A model generated the notes under the pieces. The model searched no databases and was not told the DNA's origin. It saw only the letters and a list, made by a program, of their open reading frames with translations. Below, one piece after another: positions 27,599-35,812 of a stretch of 64,000 bases of DNA. Source of the DNA: an uncultured Clostridia bacterium (GTDB taxonomy: Bacteria; Bacillota; Clostridia; Lachnospirales; Anaerotignaceae); contig CALWSR010000010.1 of NCBI GenBank assembly GCA_944384265.1, positions 1-64,000 of the forward strand, read 5' to 3'. Both the position numbers and the translations under genes were made by a program. Position 1 is the stretch's first letter. Every line of letters begins with the position of its first letter.

Positions 27599-28243
27599 AT
27601 GATAACAGAGCTTTTTGAATTATATGCACTGCGAAAAGATTTTTTTTTAGAATTATTGTTACAGCATATTCGCATTTCTTTGATTGTGGGCATCATTGCC
27701 GGAACAATCGGTCTTTTGATTGGTATTTTTATCAGTCAAAAAAAGAAGCTTGCACCGTTGGTTATTGGTATCATCAATGTAATTTATACCATTCCCTCTA
27801 TTTCCATGCTTGGGTTTTTGATACCATTTACAGGAATAGGTGATAAAACAGCTATCATTGCATTGATTATATATGGTTTATTGCCTATGGTCAGAAACAC
27901 ATATACAGGCATTATCGGAATTGACAGCTCTATTTTAGAAGCAGCAAGGGCTATGGGCAGCACGCCATTTCAAGTTTTATATAAAATAAAGCTGCCTCTG
28001 GCGGCTCCTGTAATACTGTCTGGCTTTCGTAATATGATTGTAATGACAATTTCCATTAGCAGTATTTCTTCTTTTATTGGCGCCGGAGGACTTGGTGTAG
28101 CAGTATATAGAGGCATTACAACAAACAATGCCAAAATGACCATGGCAGGCAGTCTTTTAATTGCGCTGTTGGCATTGATATGTGATACAATCATTGGAAA
28201 ATATGAAAAAAGAATATCAAAAAAAAGGAGAATAAAATCATGA
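27599..28243 (+). CDS. Osmoprotectant ABC transporter permease (OpuBB/OpuCB-like)
   Basis: A 214-residue polytopic permease of the ProW/OpuB family, with five to six TM helices and the EAA-loop region EAARAMGSTPFQVLYKIKLPLA that contacts the ATPase. Only one permease gene is present, as in OpuB/OpuC-like systems with a single split permease plus binding protein. It overlaps the binding-protein gene (ATGA). The family imports glycine betaine, choline or carnitine. Confidence 0.87.
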   Translation: MITELFELYALRKDFFLELLLQHIRISLIVGIIAGTIGLLIGIFISQKKKLAPLVIGIINVIYTIPSISMLGFLIPFTGIGDKTAIIALIIYGLLPMVRNTYTGIIGIDSSILEAARAMGSTPFQVLYKIKLPLAAPVILSGFRNMIVMTISISSISSFIGAGGLGVAVYRGITTNNAKMTMAGSLLIALLALICDTIIGKYEKRISKKRRIKS

Positions 28244-29178
28244 AATTTAAAAAGTTAACAAAAATCATTGCAGCTATAACAACAGCAGGTGTTTTTCTAG
28301 CAGGCTGTACCAGCAGCACAAATACTCCAACGCAGCAGACAGAGGCTGAAGCTTCTGAAGGCGGTACCATTAAAATTGCTTCAAAGCCTATGACAGAGCA
28401 ATTTATACTTTCTGAAATGCTGGGTATTTTAATTGAACAGGATACAAATTTAGATGTGGAAATTACAAAAGGCATTGGCGGCGGTACAACCAATATTCAC
28501 CCTGCGCTGTTAAACGGTGAGTTTGACTTATATCCAGAATACACTGCTACAAGCTGGTTTACAGTATTGAAAAAAACAGAAACGCCTGAAAGCGAAGATG
28601 CATTATATGATGAATTGGTAAAAGAATATGAGGCATTGGGATTAACATGGACAGGACTGTATGGTTTTAATAATACCTATACACTGGCTATGAATCGTCA
28701 AAAAGCAGAACAATTACAGATAAATACCATTTCTGAGCTGGCCAATGTTTCAAATCAAGTCATATTTGGAGGAAATTATGATTATATTGAAAGAGAAGAT
28801 GGTTATCCTGCGCTGTGTCAAGCATATGGTTTAAACTTTAAACAAACAAAGGATATGGATATTGGTTTAAAATATACTGCATTGGAAGAACAGGAAATTG
28901 ATGTGACAAACGCTTTTACAACAGATGCGCAGTTATCTTCCGAAAACATAAAAGTATTGGAGGATGATAAGCACTTTTTTACAAATTATTATTGCGGTAC
29001 AGTTGTTAGAATGGATACATTGGAAAAATATCCTCAATTAAAAACCGTTTTGGAAAAAATGAATGGTATTTTGACAGATACAGAAATGGCAAAAATGAAT
29101 TATGCTGTGGAAGTGGAAGAGCAGGATGAACATTTGGTGGCAGAAAATTTTTTAAAAGAAAAAGGGCTGATAGATTAA
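28240..29178 (+). CDS. Osmoprotectant-binding lipoprotein (OpuAC/OpuBC family)
   Basis: A 312-residue lipoprotein: signal peptide with lipobox LAGC (Cys23), then a Ser/Thr/Glu-rich linker and a substrate-binding domain starting IKIASKPMTEQFIL. ITKGIGGGTTNIHPALLNGEFDLYPEY is the family-typical segment forming the quaternary-amine site (only key parts cited: GIGGGT, DLYPEY). It is held on the outer face of the membrane and delivers solute to the adjacent permease. Confidence 0.88.
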   Translation: MKFKKLTKIIAAITTAGVFLAGCTSSTNTPTQQTEAEASEGGTIKIASKPMTEQFILSEMLGILIEQDTNLDVEITKGIGGGTTNIHPALLNGEFDLYPEYTATSWFTVLKKTETPESEDALYDELVKEYEALGLTWTGLYGFNNTYTLAMNRQKAEQLQINTISELANVSNQVIFGGNYDYIEREDGYPALCQAYGLNFKQTKDMDIGLKYTALEEQEIDVTNAFTTDAQLSSENIKVLEDDKHFFTNYYCGTVVRMDTLEKYPQLKTVLEKMNGILTDTEMAKMNYAVEVEEQDEHLVAENFLKEKGLID

Positions 29179-29190
29179 GGAGTGTTTTAT

Positions 29191-29922
29191 GTGGAATCTA
29201 ACGCCATCATTCGTTTTGAAGATGTTTGTTTTTCTTATGAGCAAAATTCACTGATAGAGCATTTTTATCTATCTATTCCAAATGGCACATTTTTAACTGT
29301 TATTGGCAGCTCGGGATGCGGTAAAACAACCATATTAAAAATGATAAATGGACTTTTGCAACCAAAATCCGGTACGGTTTTTGTAGAAGGAAAGGACATT
29401 TCAAAAGTAAACTTAATTGCATTAAGAAGAAAAATCGGATATGTCATACAAGATATTGGACTTTTTCCTCACATGACAGTTGCAAAAAATATTTCTTATG
29501 TATTAGATTTGGAAAGGAAAAAACAAAAAGAGCAAATACAAAATACAACACAGTACTATGCACATTTAGTAGGGCTGTCTGAAGAAATGCTATGCCGTTA
29601 TCCTTCGGAATTATCGGGAGGACAAAAGCAAAGGGTGGGTATTGCAAGGGCATTGGCTGCTCAGCCTCATATCCTTCTTATGGATGAGCCTTTTGGGGCT
29701 GTTGATGAAATTACCAGAAAAAAACTGCAGTATGAAATCAAAAAAATTTATGAAGAATTGCACTTAACTGTTGTTTTTATTACCCATGATATTAAAGAAG
29801 CTCTAAAGCTGGGCACAAAAGTGCTTGTTATGAATTGCGGCAAAATACATCAATATGATACACCGGAAAAAATACAAAAGCATCCGGCAACAGAATTTGT
29901 AAAACAGCTTATTTCTATGTAA
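29191..29922 (+). CDS. Osmoprotectant ABC transporter ATP-binding protein
   Basis: A 243-residue ATPase. GTG at 29191 is chosen, with AGGAG 8 bases upstream; the nearby ATG at 29189 is out of frame and an earlier GTG overlaps the ribosome site. Walker A GSSGCGKTT, Q-loop GYVIQDIG, signature LSGGQKQR, Walker B ILLMDEPFGAVD and switch His in FITHDIKEA. It lacks the C-terminal CBS domains that sense ionic strength in OpuA/OpuCA, so osmotic gating by that route is absent. Confidence 0.9.
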   Translation: MESNAIIRFEDVCFSYEQNSLIEHFYLSIPNGTFLTVIGSSGCGKTTILKMINGLLQPKSGTVFVEGKDISKVNLIALRRKIGYVIQDIGLFPHMTVAKNISYVLDLERKKQKEQIQNTTQYYAHLVGLSEEMLCRYPSELSGGQKQRVGIARALAAQPHILLMDEPFGAVDEITRKKLQYEIKKIYEELHLTVVFITHDIKEALKLGTKVLVMNCGKIHQYDTPEKIQKHPATEFVKQLISM

Positions 29923-29935
29923 AGAAGGAAACATT

Positions 29936-31291
29936 ATGTCAGAAACACTTACTGTAAAACAAAATATGATGTTTAGCAACAAAGCAATTTATCAGTTAAT
30001 CATCCCTCTTATTATAGAGCAAATATTATCTGTTACTGTCGGCATGGCAGATGTGATGATGATTTCTGTGGCAGGAGAAGCTGCTGTTTCAGGTGTTTCT
30101 CTTGTAGATATGATTAATGTTTTAATCATCAATATTTTTGCTGCATTGGCCACTGGAGGAGCAGTTGTTTCAGCACAATTTATAGGAAAAAAAGACTGTA
30201 AGCAGGCCTGTGATTCCGCCTATCAGCTTTTGATTATTACAGCAGTAATTTCTATTGTTGTAATGGCATTGATATTACTTTTCAAAAGACCCCTTTTACA
30301 ATTATTGTTTGGGGAAATTGAATGGGATGTTATGGAAAATGCTGTAATATACTTAAATATTACTGCATTTTCTTATCCCTTTTTGGCTATATACAGCTCC
30401 TGCTCTGCATTATTTCGTTCTATGGGAAATTCCAGAGTGTCAATGATGTTATCATTGCTGATGAATGTTATAAACATTGGCGGAAACGCCTTTTTTGTAT
30501 TTTTATTACATTTTGGCATTGCCGGCGTTGCAATTCCATCTCTTATTTCTCGTTTTTTAGCATCTGTTATTATATTATATCTTATTTGTAATCCGAAAAG
30601 TCAAATATATATTAACAGAAAACAAAAATTTCAAATAAATGGTATTATGATTAAAAAGATATTACACATTGGTATTCCCAATGGATTGGAAAATGGATTG
30701 TTTCAGCTAGGAAGAGTATTGGTTGTCAGTATCATTGCAGGCTTTGGTACGGTGCAAATTGCTGCAAATGCTGTTGCAAACAATATAGATTCTATTGGAT
30801 GTATTCCGGGGCAAGCCATCAATTTGGCGATGATAACGATTGTTGGACAATGTGTGGGAGCAGGAGATTATAAACAAGCAGAATATTATACAAAAAAATT
30901 ATTAAAAATTGCATATGCTTTCACTTCCACCATCAACGCCATTATACTTTGTGTCCTTCCGTTTATATTATTGGTATACCATCTATCCGATGAAACATTG
31001 CATTTAGCCAAAATATTGATATGGATTCATTGTGGCTGTGCCATTGTGTTATGGCCGGCATCTTTTACACTTCCAAATGCTTTGCGGGCAGCAAATGATG
31101 TAAAGTTTACAATGATTGCAGCAATTCTATCCATGTGGATATTCCGTATTGGTATCAGCTATATATTAGGCAAAGAAATGGGAATGGGGGCCATTGGTGT
31201 ATGGATTGGCATGATTATGGATTGGATATTCCGCATTATTTGCTTTGTATGGAGATATGCCTGCGGTAAATGGAAATTACACAACATATAA
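29936..31291 (+). CDS. MATE-family multidrug/sodium antiporter
   Basis: A 451-residue protein with about 12 TM helices in two homologous halves (IPLIIEQILSVTVGMADVMM and GIPNGLENGLFQLGRVLVVS), typical of NorM/DinF-type MATE exporters. It begins 13 bases after the ATPase gene with AGAAGGAAA upstream, so it may be cotranscribed. It exports cationic compounds by Na+ or H+ exchange; the substrate is unknown. Confidence 0.9.
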   Translation: MSETLTVKQNMMFSNKAIYQLIIPLIIEQILSVTVGMADVMMISVAGEAAVSGVSLVDMINVLIINIFAALATGGAVVSAQFIGKKDCKQACDSAYQLLIITAVISIVVMALILLFKRPLLQLLFGEIEWDVMENAVIYLNITAFSYPFLAIYSSCSALFRSMGNSRVSMMLSLLMNVINIGGNAFFVFLLHFGIAGVAIPSLISRFLASVIILYLICNPKSQIYINRKQKFQINGIMIKKILHIGIPNGLENGLFQLGRVLVVSIIAGFGTVQIAANAVANNIDSIGCIPGQAINLAMITIVGQCVGAGDYKQAEYYTKKLLKIAYAFTSTINAIILCVLPFILLVYHLSDETLHLAKILIWIHCGCAIVLWPASFTLPNALRAANDVKFTMIAAILSMWIFRIGISYILGKEMGMGAIGVWIGMIMDWIFRIICFVWRYACGKWKLHNI

Positions 31292-31404
31292 AGAAATCGT
31301 TAAGATAAATAAAACAGAATATTGCTTTTGCTATTTTTATGTTATACTAATTAAGAGTAGTAAAATCTATTATTTATACTATTTCAAATATTTATTATCA
31401 ATGC

Positions 31405-31452
31405 CTCTAAATTGGCAAAAATATTTATAATATGCCAATTTAGAGTTTTTTT
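31405..31452 (+). terminator. Terminator-type hairpin just ahead of the DUF1538 gene
   Basis: 13-bp perfect stem CTCTAAATTGGCA (31405-31417) / TGCCAATTTAGAG (31433-31445), 15-base loop, then seven T. It lies only about 12 bases before the ribosome site of the DUF1538 gene and about 115 bases after the MATE stop. A promoter-like TATACT near 31344 precedes it, so it may act as an attenuator rather than the end of the MATE transcript. Confidence 0.75.
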
Positions 31453-31477
31453 ATCATATCAAAAAGGAGGCGCAAAA

Positions 31478-32986
31478 TTGTATAAAAATTTAAAAGCAAA
31501 AGTAAAAGAATCTTTTTTTTCGGTGATTCCTATTGTAATTATTGTATTATTATTAAGCTGTACCATCGTACCCATATCATATTATACCATAGGCTTATTT
31601 TTAGTAGGAGCTGTTTTGTTGATATGTGGCATGGGACTGTTTACATTGGGGGCTGACATTGCCATGATGCCTATGGGAGAGAAAGTAGGAGCACAGCTTA
31701 CAAAATCAAGAAACATTGTTTTTTTGATATTGATTTCGTTATTATTTGGTATTATGATTACTGTTGCAGAGCCTGATTTACAAGTGCTGGCAACACAGGT
31801 GCCGTCTGTACCAAATATGACATTGATATTATCGGTAGCCATTGGTGTTGGCATTTTTCTTGTATTAGCATTACTTCGTATTTTATTTCAAATCAGCTTG
31901 GTAAAATTGATTGTATTTTTTTATGTAATTGTATTTCTGCTGGCATACTTTTCACCAACTCGATTTTTGGCTGTTTCATTCGATTCAGGCGGTGTTACAA
32001 CAGGCCCCATTACCGTACCGTTTATTATGGCATTAGGCCTTGGAGTGGCCTCTGTGCGTGGAGATAAAAATGCACAAGAAGATAGCTTTGGTTTAATTGC
32101 ATTATGCTCCATTGGACCTATTATGGCAGTATTATTGTTAGGTCTTTTTTTTGGAGTATCTTCTGATGATTATGCAGTTGAAATGGAAAGCTCTGTAAAT
32201 AGTATCAAAGAAATTTTTTATTTATTTTTTCATGGATTCCCGCATTATTTTAAAGAAGTGGCTGTGGCACTTTCTCCTATTGTAATATTCTTTTTTATAT
32301 TCCAAAGAGCTGCTTTAAAGCTGCCAAAAAATTATATTAGAAAAATATATGTAGGTATTATATATACATATTTAGGTCTTGTACTTTTTTTAACCGGAGT
32401 AAATGTTGGTTTTATGCCTGTTGGAAATCATATTGGAAAAAGCATTGCTGAGTTATCATTTAATTGGATATTAGTACCTCTTGGCATTATCATTGGTATG
32501 TTTGTTGTCATTGCTGAACCTGCTGTACACGTATTAAATAAACAGGTGGAAGAAATTACAAGCGGCGTAATTACCAAAAAATCCATGCTGATTAGTTTAT
32601 CCTGTGGTGTTGGTATTTCTGTGGGGCTTGCAATGATTCGGGTATTAACCGGCATACCTGTTTGGTATTTTTTAATTCCCGGATATAGCATTGCACTGAT
32701 ACTTTCTCATTTTGTACCCAAAATTTTTACAGCCATAGCATTTGACTCTGGAGGAGTGGCATCCGGTCCTATGACAGCAACTTTTTTGTTGCCCTTGGCC
32801 ATGGGAGCCTGCCAAACATTAGGAGGAGAAATTATGACAGATGCCTTTGGCATTGTAGCAATGGTGGCTATGACTCCACTTGTTACCATTCAAATATTAG
32901 GTTTGATTTATACCCTAAATCAAAACAAAAATATCTCTAAAGCGCATATCAGTGAAGAAGAAAATGAGGATATTATTGAATTTTAA
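31478..32986 (+). CDS. DUF1538 polytopic membrane protein
   Basis: A 502-residue membrane protein; TTG start chosen with AAAGGAGG 7 bases upstream. The sequence is an internal duplication: repeat one has TVAEPDLQVLATQV and FDSGGVTTGPITVPF, repeat two VIAEPAVHVLNKQV and FDSGGVASGPMTATF, each within about six TM helices. The conserved FDSGGV-GP signature inside the membrane suggests an ion or solute pore with inverted-repeat symmetry. DUF1538 proteins have no settled function that I know of. The two P-II-like genes directly downstream suggest a transporter gated by P-II, like AmtB-GlnK. Confidence 0.82.
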   Translation: MYKNLKAKVKESFFSVIPIVIIVLLLSCTIVPISYYTIGLFLVGAVLLICGMGLFTLGADIAMMPMGEKVGAQLTKSRNIVFLILISLLFGIMITVAEPDLQVLATQVPSVPNMTLILSVAIGVGIFLVLALLRILFQISLVKLIVFFYVIVFLLAYFSPTRFLAVSFDSGGVTTGPITVPFIMALGLGVASVRGDKNAQEDSFGLIALCSIGPIMAVLLLGLFFGVSSDDYAVEMESSVNSIKEIFYLFFHGFPHYFKEVAVALSPIVIFFFIFQRAALKLPKNYIRKIYVGIIYTYLGLVLFLTGVNVGFMPVGNHIGKSIAELSFNWILVPLGIIIGMFVVIAEPAVHVLNKQVEEITSGVITKKSMLISLSCGVGISVGLAMIRVLTGIPVWYFLIPGYSIALILSHFVPKIFTAIAFDSGGVASGPMTATFLLPLAMGACQTLGGEIMTDAFGIVAMVAMTPLVTIQILGLIYTLNQNKNISKAHISEEENEDIIEF

Positions 32987-32998
32987 AGGAGGTATTAT

Positions 32999-33364
32999 AT
33001 GGCAGTCATAAAGGAAGTGAAACCATTAAAATTGATGGTAACTATTATTGACAGAGGAAAGGGAAAAAAACTGGCATCCTATTATAACAGTCAAAATATT
33101 AATTTCAGTATTTTATGCTTTGGAAAAGGTACTGCCAGTTCTGAAATACTGGATTATCTTGGATTGGATGAAACAGAAAAGGATGTTTTTCTTTCTGCTG
33201 TATATGCAGAAGATGTATCAAAAATATTTTCTCAATTAGATGAAATATTAGAACTGCATAAAGCCGGAAAAGGCATTGCTTTTACCATTCCTTTAGACAG
33301 TATTGGGGGCATGGCATCATTTCGTGCTTTAACAGGGCAAAAGGAGGAGGAAACAAAAAAATGA
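32999..33364 (+). CDS. P-II-like signalling protein (first of pair)
   Basis: A 121-residue protein with AAAGGAGG upstream. The ferredoxin-like alpha/beta pattern of P-II proteins is visible (KLMVTIIDRGKGKKLASYY, GIAFTIPLDSIGGM at the C-terminus). The T-loop uridylylation Tyr of GlnB is not recognisable. It overlaps the next gene by 4 bases. It probably binds a nucleotide or small ligand and controls the DUF1538 membrane protein. Confidence 0.75.
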   Translation: MAVIKEVKPLKLMVTIIDRGKGKKLASYYNSQNINFSILCFGKGTASSEILDYLGLDETEKDVFLSAVYAEDVSKIFSQLDEILELHKAGKGIAFTIPLDSIGGMASFRALTGQKEEETKK

Positions 33365-33696
33365 GTATGGATAAAACATATGCTCTAGTCATTGCTATTG
33401 TCAATCATGGATATTCTGCTGATGCTATGAAAGCAGCCAAAAAAGCAGGTGCAACAGGAGGAACGATTTTACATGGGCATGGTGTCAGTGGAAAGGAAGC
33501 AGCCAAATTTTTTGGAATTACAATCAATGAAGAAAAAGAAATTTTAATGATTGTTGCAAGAAAAGAAATTAAACAAAAAATTATGATGAGTATTTCATCT
33601 GAAATGGGCATGAGTTCTCCTGCACAAGGTATTGTATTTACATTGCCTGTTGATGATGTGTATGGATTGTTTCCAGGACATATTGAAAAAGCATAA
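33361..33696 (+). CDS. P-II-like signalling protein (second of pair)
   Basis: A 111-residue P-II family protein. ALVIAIVNHGYSADAMKAAKKAGATGGTIL matches the first beta-alpha-beta unit of GlnB (parts cited: VNHGYS, AKKAGATGGT). GIVFTLPVDDVYGL matches the C-terminal beta strand and loop. GATGGT aligns with the GlnB segment leading into the T-loop, which is short here. Likely a homo- or hetero-trimer with the preceding protein. Confidence 0.8.
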   Translation: MSMDKTYALVIAIVNHGYSADAMKAAKKAGATGGTILHGHGVSGKEAAKFFGITINEEKEILMIVARKEIKQKIMMSISSEMGMSSPAQGIVFTLPVDDVYGLFPGHIEKA

Positions 33697-34026
33697 TTTT
33701 ATTTTTTGTGATATTGTTTTAGCATAGCACCATTAAAACATAGCGTAGACAGATATAAAAGCTTGAATATATCTAAAATAGGGCTTATTGATAAAGGCCT
33801 ATTGTATGACATTTTTCCTAGATACAGGAAATTACCAGTGTTTGCATCATTTTGGATATCAACAAGAAATTATATTATTTAAAGCTTATTAGATTACAAA
33901 GAGAGTTTGTCATATCTATACAAATGTTCATAAAAATTTTACTATTATTGCGTTAAGTAATTAATTTGTTGTATATAAGCCTTTATATTATAAAAACCCC
34001 TTTTTTGTAACAGAAGGGGTTTTTAC
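33697..34026. other. Intergenic, no gene; convergent terminator at 33991-34024
   Basis: No supported gene lies between the P-II pair and the DUF1836 gene. AAAAACCCCTT (33992-34002) pairs with AAGGGGTTTTT (34014-34024) and can stop transcription from both sides. A weaker dyad AATAGG/CCTATT sits near 33779-33807. Confidence 0.7.
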
Positions 34027-34593
34027 TTATTGAAAGGAAGTATCCAATATTTTTTCAGCAATTCTTTTTTCAGTATTAGCTTTGATTACAAGCTGTAATA
34101 CAAGCATAATATTTCCAATTATTTCATTTTCATAATGTTGCATTTGTTCAATAGCAGAAGTATAATTTCCCTCTAATATCATAGAGGCATTTTTTTGCTG
34201 CAATGCTACAAAGTCTTGATAAATTTTTTCTAATAATGTGGAATTTTCATTTTTTGTCAGTTCTTCTGTAACAGGCTTTAATAATCTGCTGATATCAGAA
34301 ATGGATAAAATAGATTTTAGATGATAAATAATAATCAAAAGCATAATATGGTTTTTGGTATATTTCTTTTTTTGGGGTGGCGGAAAAATTTTGGCCTTTG
34401 CATAGTTGTTAATCATTGTTTTTGTTAATATTTTATCTTCTTTATTTCTTTTATATCCAAAAAGGGAGGTCTCTATAAATGTAGTCACCTGATCCATATA
34501 TAAATCTATATTTGGTATAGATTCTATTGCAATGGTAGAAGAATTGTTCAAGCAATTTGTAATTTCTTGTATCAAGTCTTTTTGTTGTTCCAT
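34027..34593 (-). CDS. DUF1836 protein (putative MerR-like regulator)
   Basis: A 188-residue protein with AGGTGAAATT before the ATG. Residues about 55-105 match DUF1836: ILTKTMINNYAKAKIFPPP and YTKNHIMLLIIIYHLKSILS, which look like a MerR-like helix-turn-helix with the arginine or lysine-rich wing. Members are small clostridial proteins thought to bind DNA; I know of no defined regulon. It is divergent from the hemolysin III gene, which could be a target. Confidence 0.82.
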   Translation of the reverse strand: MEQQKDLIQEITNCLNNSSTIAIESIPNIDLYMDQVTTFIETSLFGYKRNKEDKILTKTMINNYAKAKIFPPPQKKKYTKNHIMLLIIIYHLKSILSISDISRLLKPVTEELTKNENSTLLEKIYQDFVALQQKNASMILEGNYTSAIEQMQHYENEIIGNIMLVLQLVIKANTEKRIAEKILDTSFQ

Positions 34594-34782
34594 AATTTCA
34601 CCTAAACCTTTTTATTGAAAAATGAATTTATTTTTTATTATATAGTATTATAAACTATGTATCAACAAAAATTATAAATTTTTGTTGTAAAATTTAGAAT
34701 AAAAAGTTATAATATAAATATAATATAAAGTAGTTTTTAAAACTATATATTACGGTGTTATTATTAGAATGGAGATGAATCT

Positions 34783-35451
34783 ATGGAATATGTATTGAAA
34801 AAAAGAAAATTCATTAAAATAAAAGAGCCTGTCAATGCGCTCACTCATTTTATTGCTTTTGTGGCTGCAATTCCTTTATTATGTATTTTTTTAATCAAAG
34901 CTAACGAGAAAATATCATTGCTTTATTTTATTTCTTTTCTAATTTTTGGGTCTTCTTTGTTGCTTTTATATGGAGCAAGCACAATTTATCATGCTTTAGA
35001 CATTTCAGAAAAAACAACTGCATTGTTGCGCCGTATTGACCATATGATGATATTTATATTGATTGCCGGAACTTATACGCCAGTGTGTTTAATTCCCCTT
35101 TATGGAAGAGGGGGCGTCCTGTTATTGAGTAGTGTATGGATATTTGCCCTTGCAGGCATAGTATTGAAAATTTTTTGGTTGTCTGTGCCTCGGTGGTTTT
35201 CTACATTACTTTATGTTATTATGGGATGGTTGGTTGTTGTTGCATTTGTGCCTTTGAAAAATGCAATTTCCTTATCAGGTATATTTGTTTTGACAGCAGG
35301 TGGTATTGCATATACCATTGGAGCTATGATATATGCATTAAAGCCATCAAAATTGAATTTTAAGCTATTTGGTTTTCATGAAATTTTTCATGTATTTGTT
35401 ATCATAGGAAGTACTTTTCATATTATTTTTATGTTTTTGTATATATTATAA
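34783..35451 (+). CDS. Hemolysin III / PAQR-family membrane protein
   Basis: A 222-residue protein with seven TM helices and GGAGATG upstream. The metal-site residues of the family are visible: Ser and His in GASTIYHAL (about 65-74), Asp-His in RRIDHMM (about 84) and the paired His of GFHEIFHVF (about 203). These integral membrane proteins (TrhA/YqfA) affect membrane energetics and lipid homeostasis; the haemolysin name is historical. Monocistronic. Confidence 0.88.
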   Translation: MEYVLKKRKFIKIKEPVNALTHFIAFVAAIPLLCIFLIKANEKISLLYFISFLIFGSSLLLLYGASTIYHALDISEKTTALLRRIDHMMIFILIAGTYTPVCLIPLYGRGGVLLLSSVWIFALAGIVLKIFWLSVPRWFSTLLYVIMGWLVVVAFVPLKNAISLSGIFVLTAGGIAYTIGAMIYALKPSKLNFKLFGFHEIFHVFVIIGSTFHIIFMFLYIL

Positions 35452-35488
35452 AATTAGATATAAAATTGAAAAAAATACAGTAAAAGTA

Positions 35489-35517
35489 TTGCAATTTTTA
35501 TAAACTTATGATATAAA
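35489..35517 (+). promoter_or_regulatory. Sigma-A promoter of the leuS transcript
   Basis: TTGCAA (35489-35494), 17-base spacer, TATAAA (35512-35517). Transcription would begin near 35524, just before the T-box leader. Confidence 0.75.
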
Positions 35518-35523
35518 TTTATT

Positions 35524-35770
35524 CAGAATATGCTAATACGTAGAGAAGGAATAGTACAATGTATGGCTTTTTCAGAGAGCTTTCGTTTGGTGAAAGGAAG
35601 TATTGCTATATTTTGGAACTCACCTTTGAGTATCCCATTGAACAATGCAGTAGATGGTGACGGTATCCTCCGTTATAGGATTTGAGTGTGCCTTGTTTTG
35701 GCAAAATAGAGTGGTAACACGGAGTAGCCCTTCGTCTCTAATGGGAGATGTGGGGCTTGTATTTTTTTGT
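35524..35770 (+). ncRNA. T-box leader for leucine (specifier CUC) controlling leuS
   Basis: The leader contains the AGAGAGC stem I element (35574-35580), a specifier CTC at 35619-35621 in GGAACTCACC, and the T-box AGAGTGGTAACACGG (about 35709-35722). The TGGT bulge is complementary to the A discriminator plus CCA of tRNA-Leu. A terminator follows: AGCCC (35726-35730) pairs with GGGCT (35753-35757), then TTTTTTT. Uncharged tRNA-Leu(GAG) should stabilise the antiterminator and allow leuS transcription. The CUC specifier agrees with the downstream enzyme. Confidence 0.93.
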
Positions 35771-35812
35771 AAATGCATGATGTAATGTAAAAACAAAGGA
35801 GGAATTAGAATC

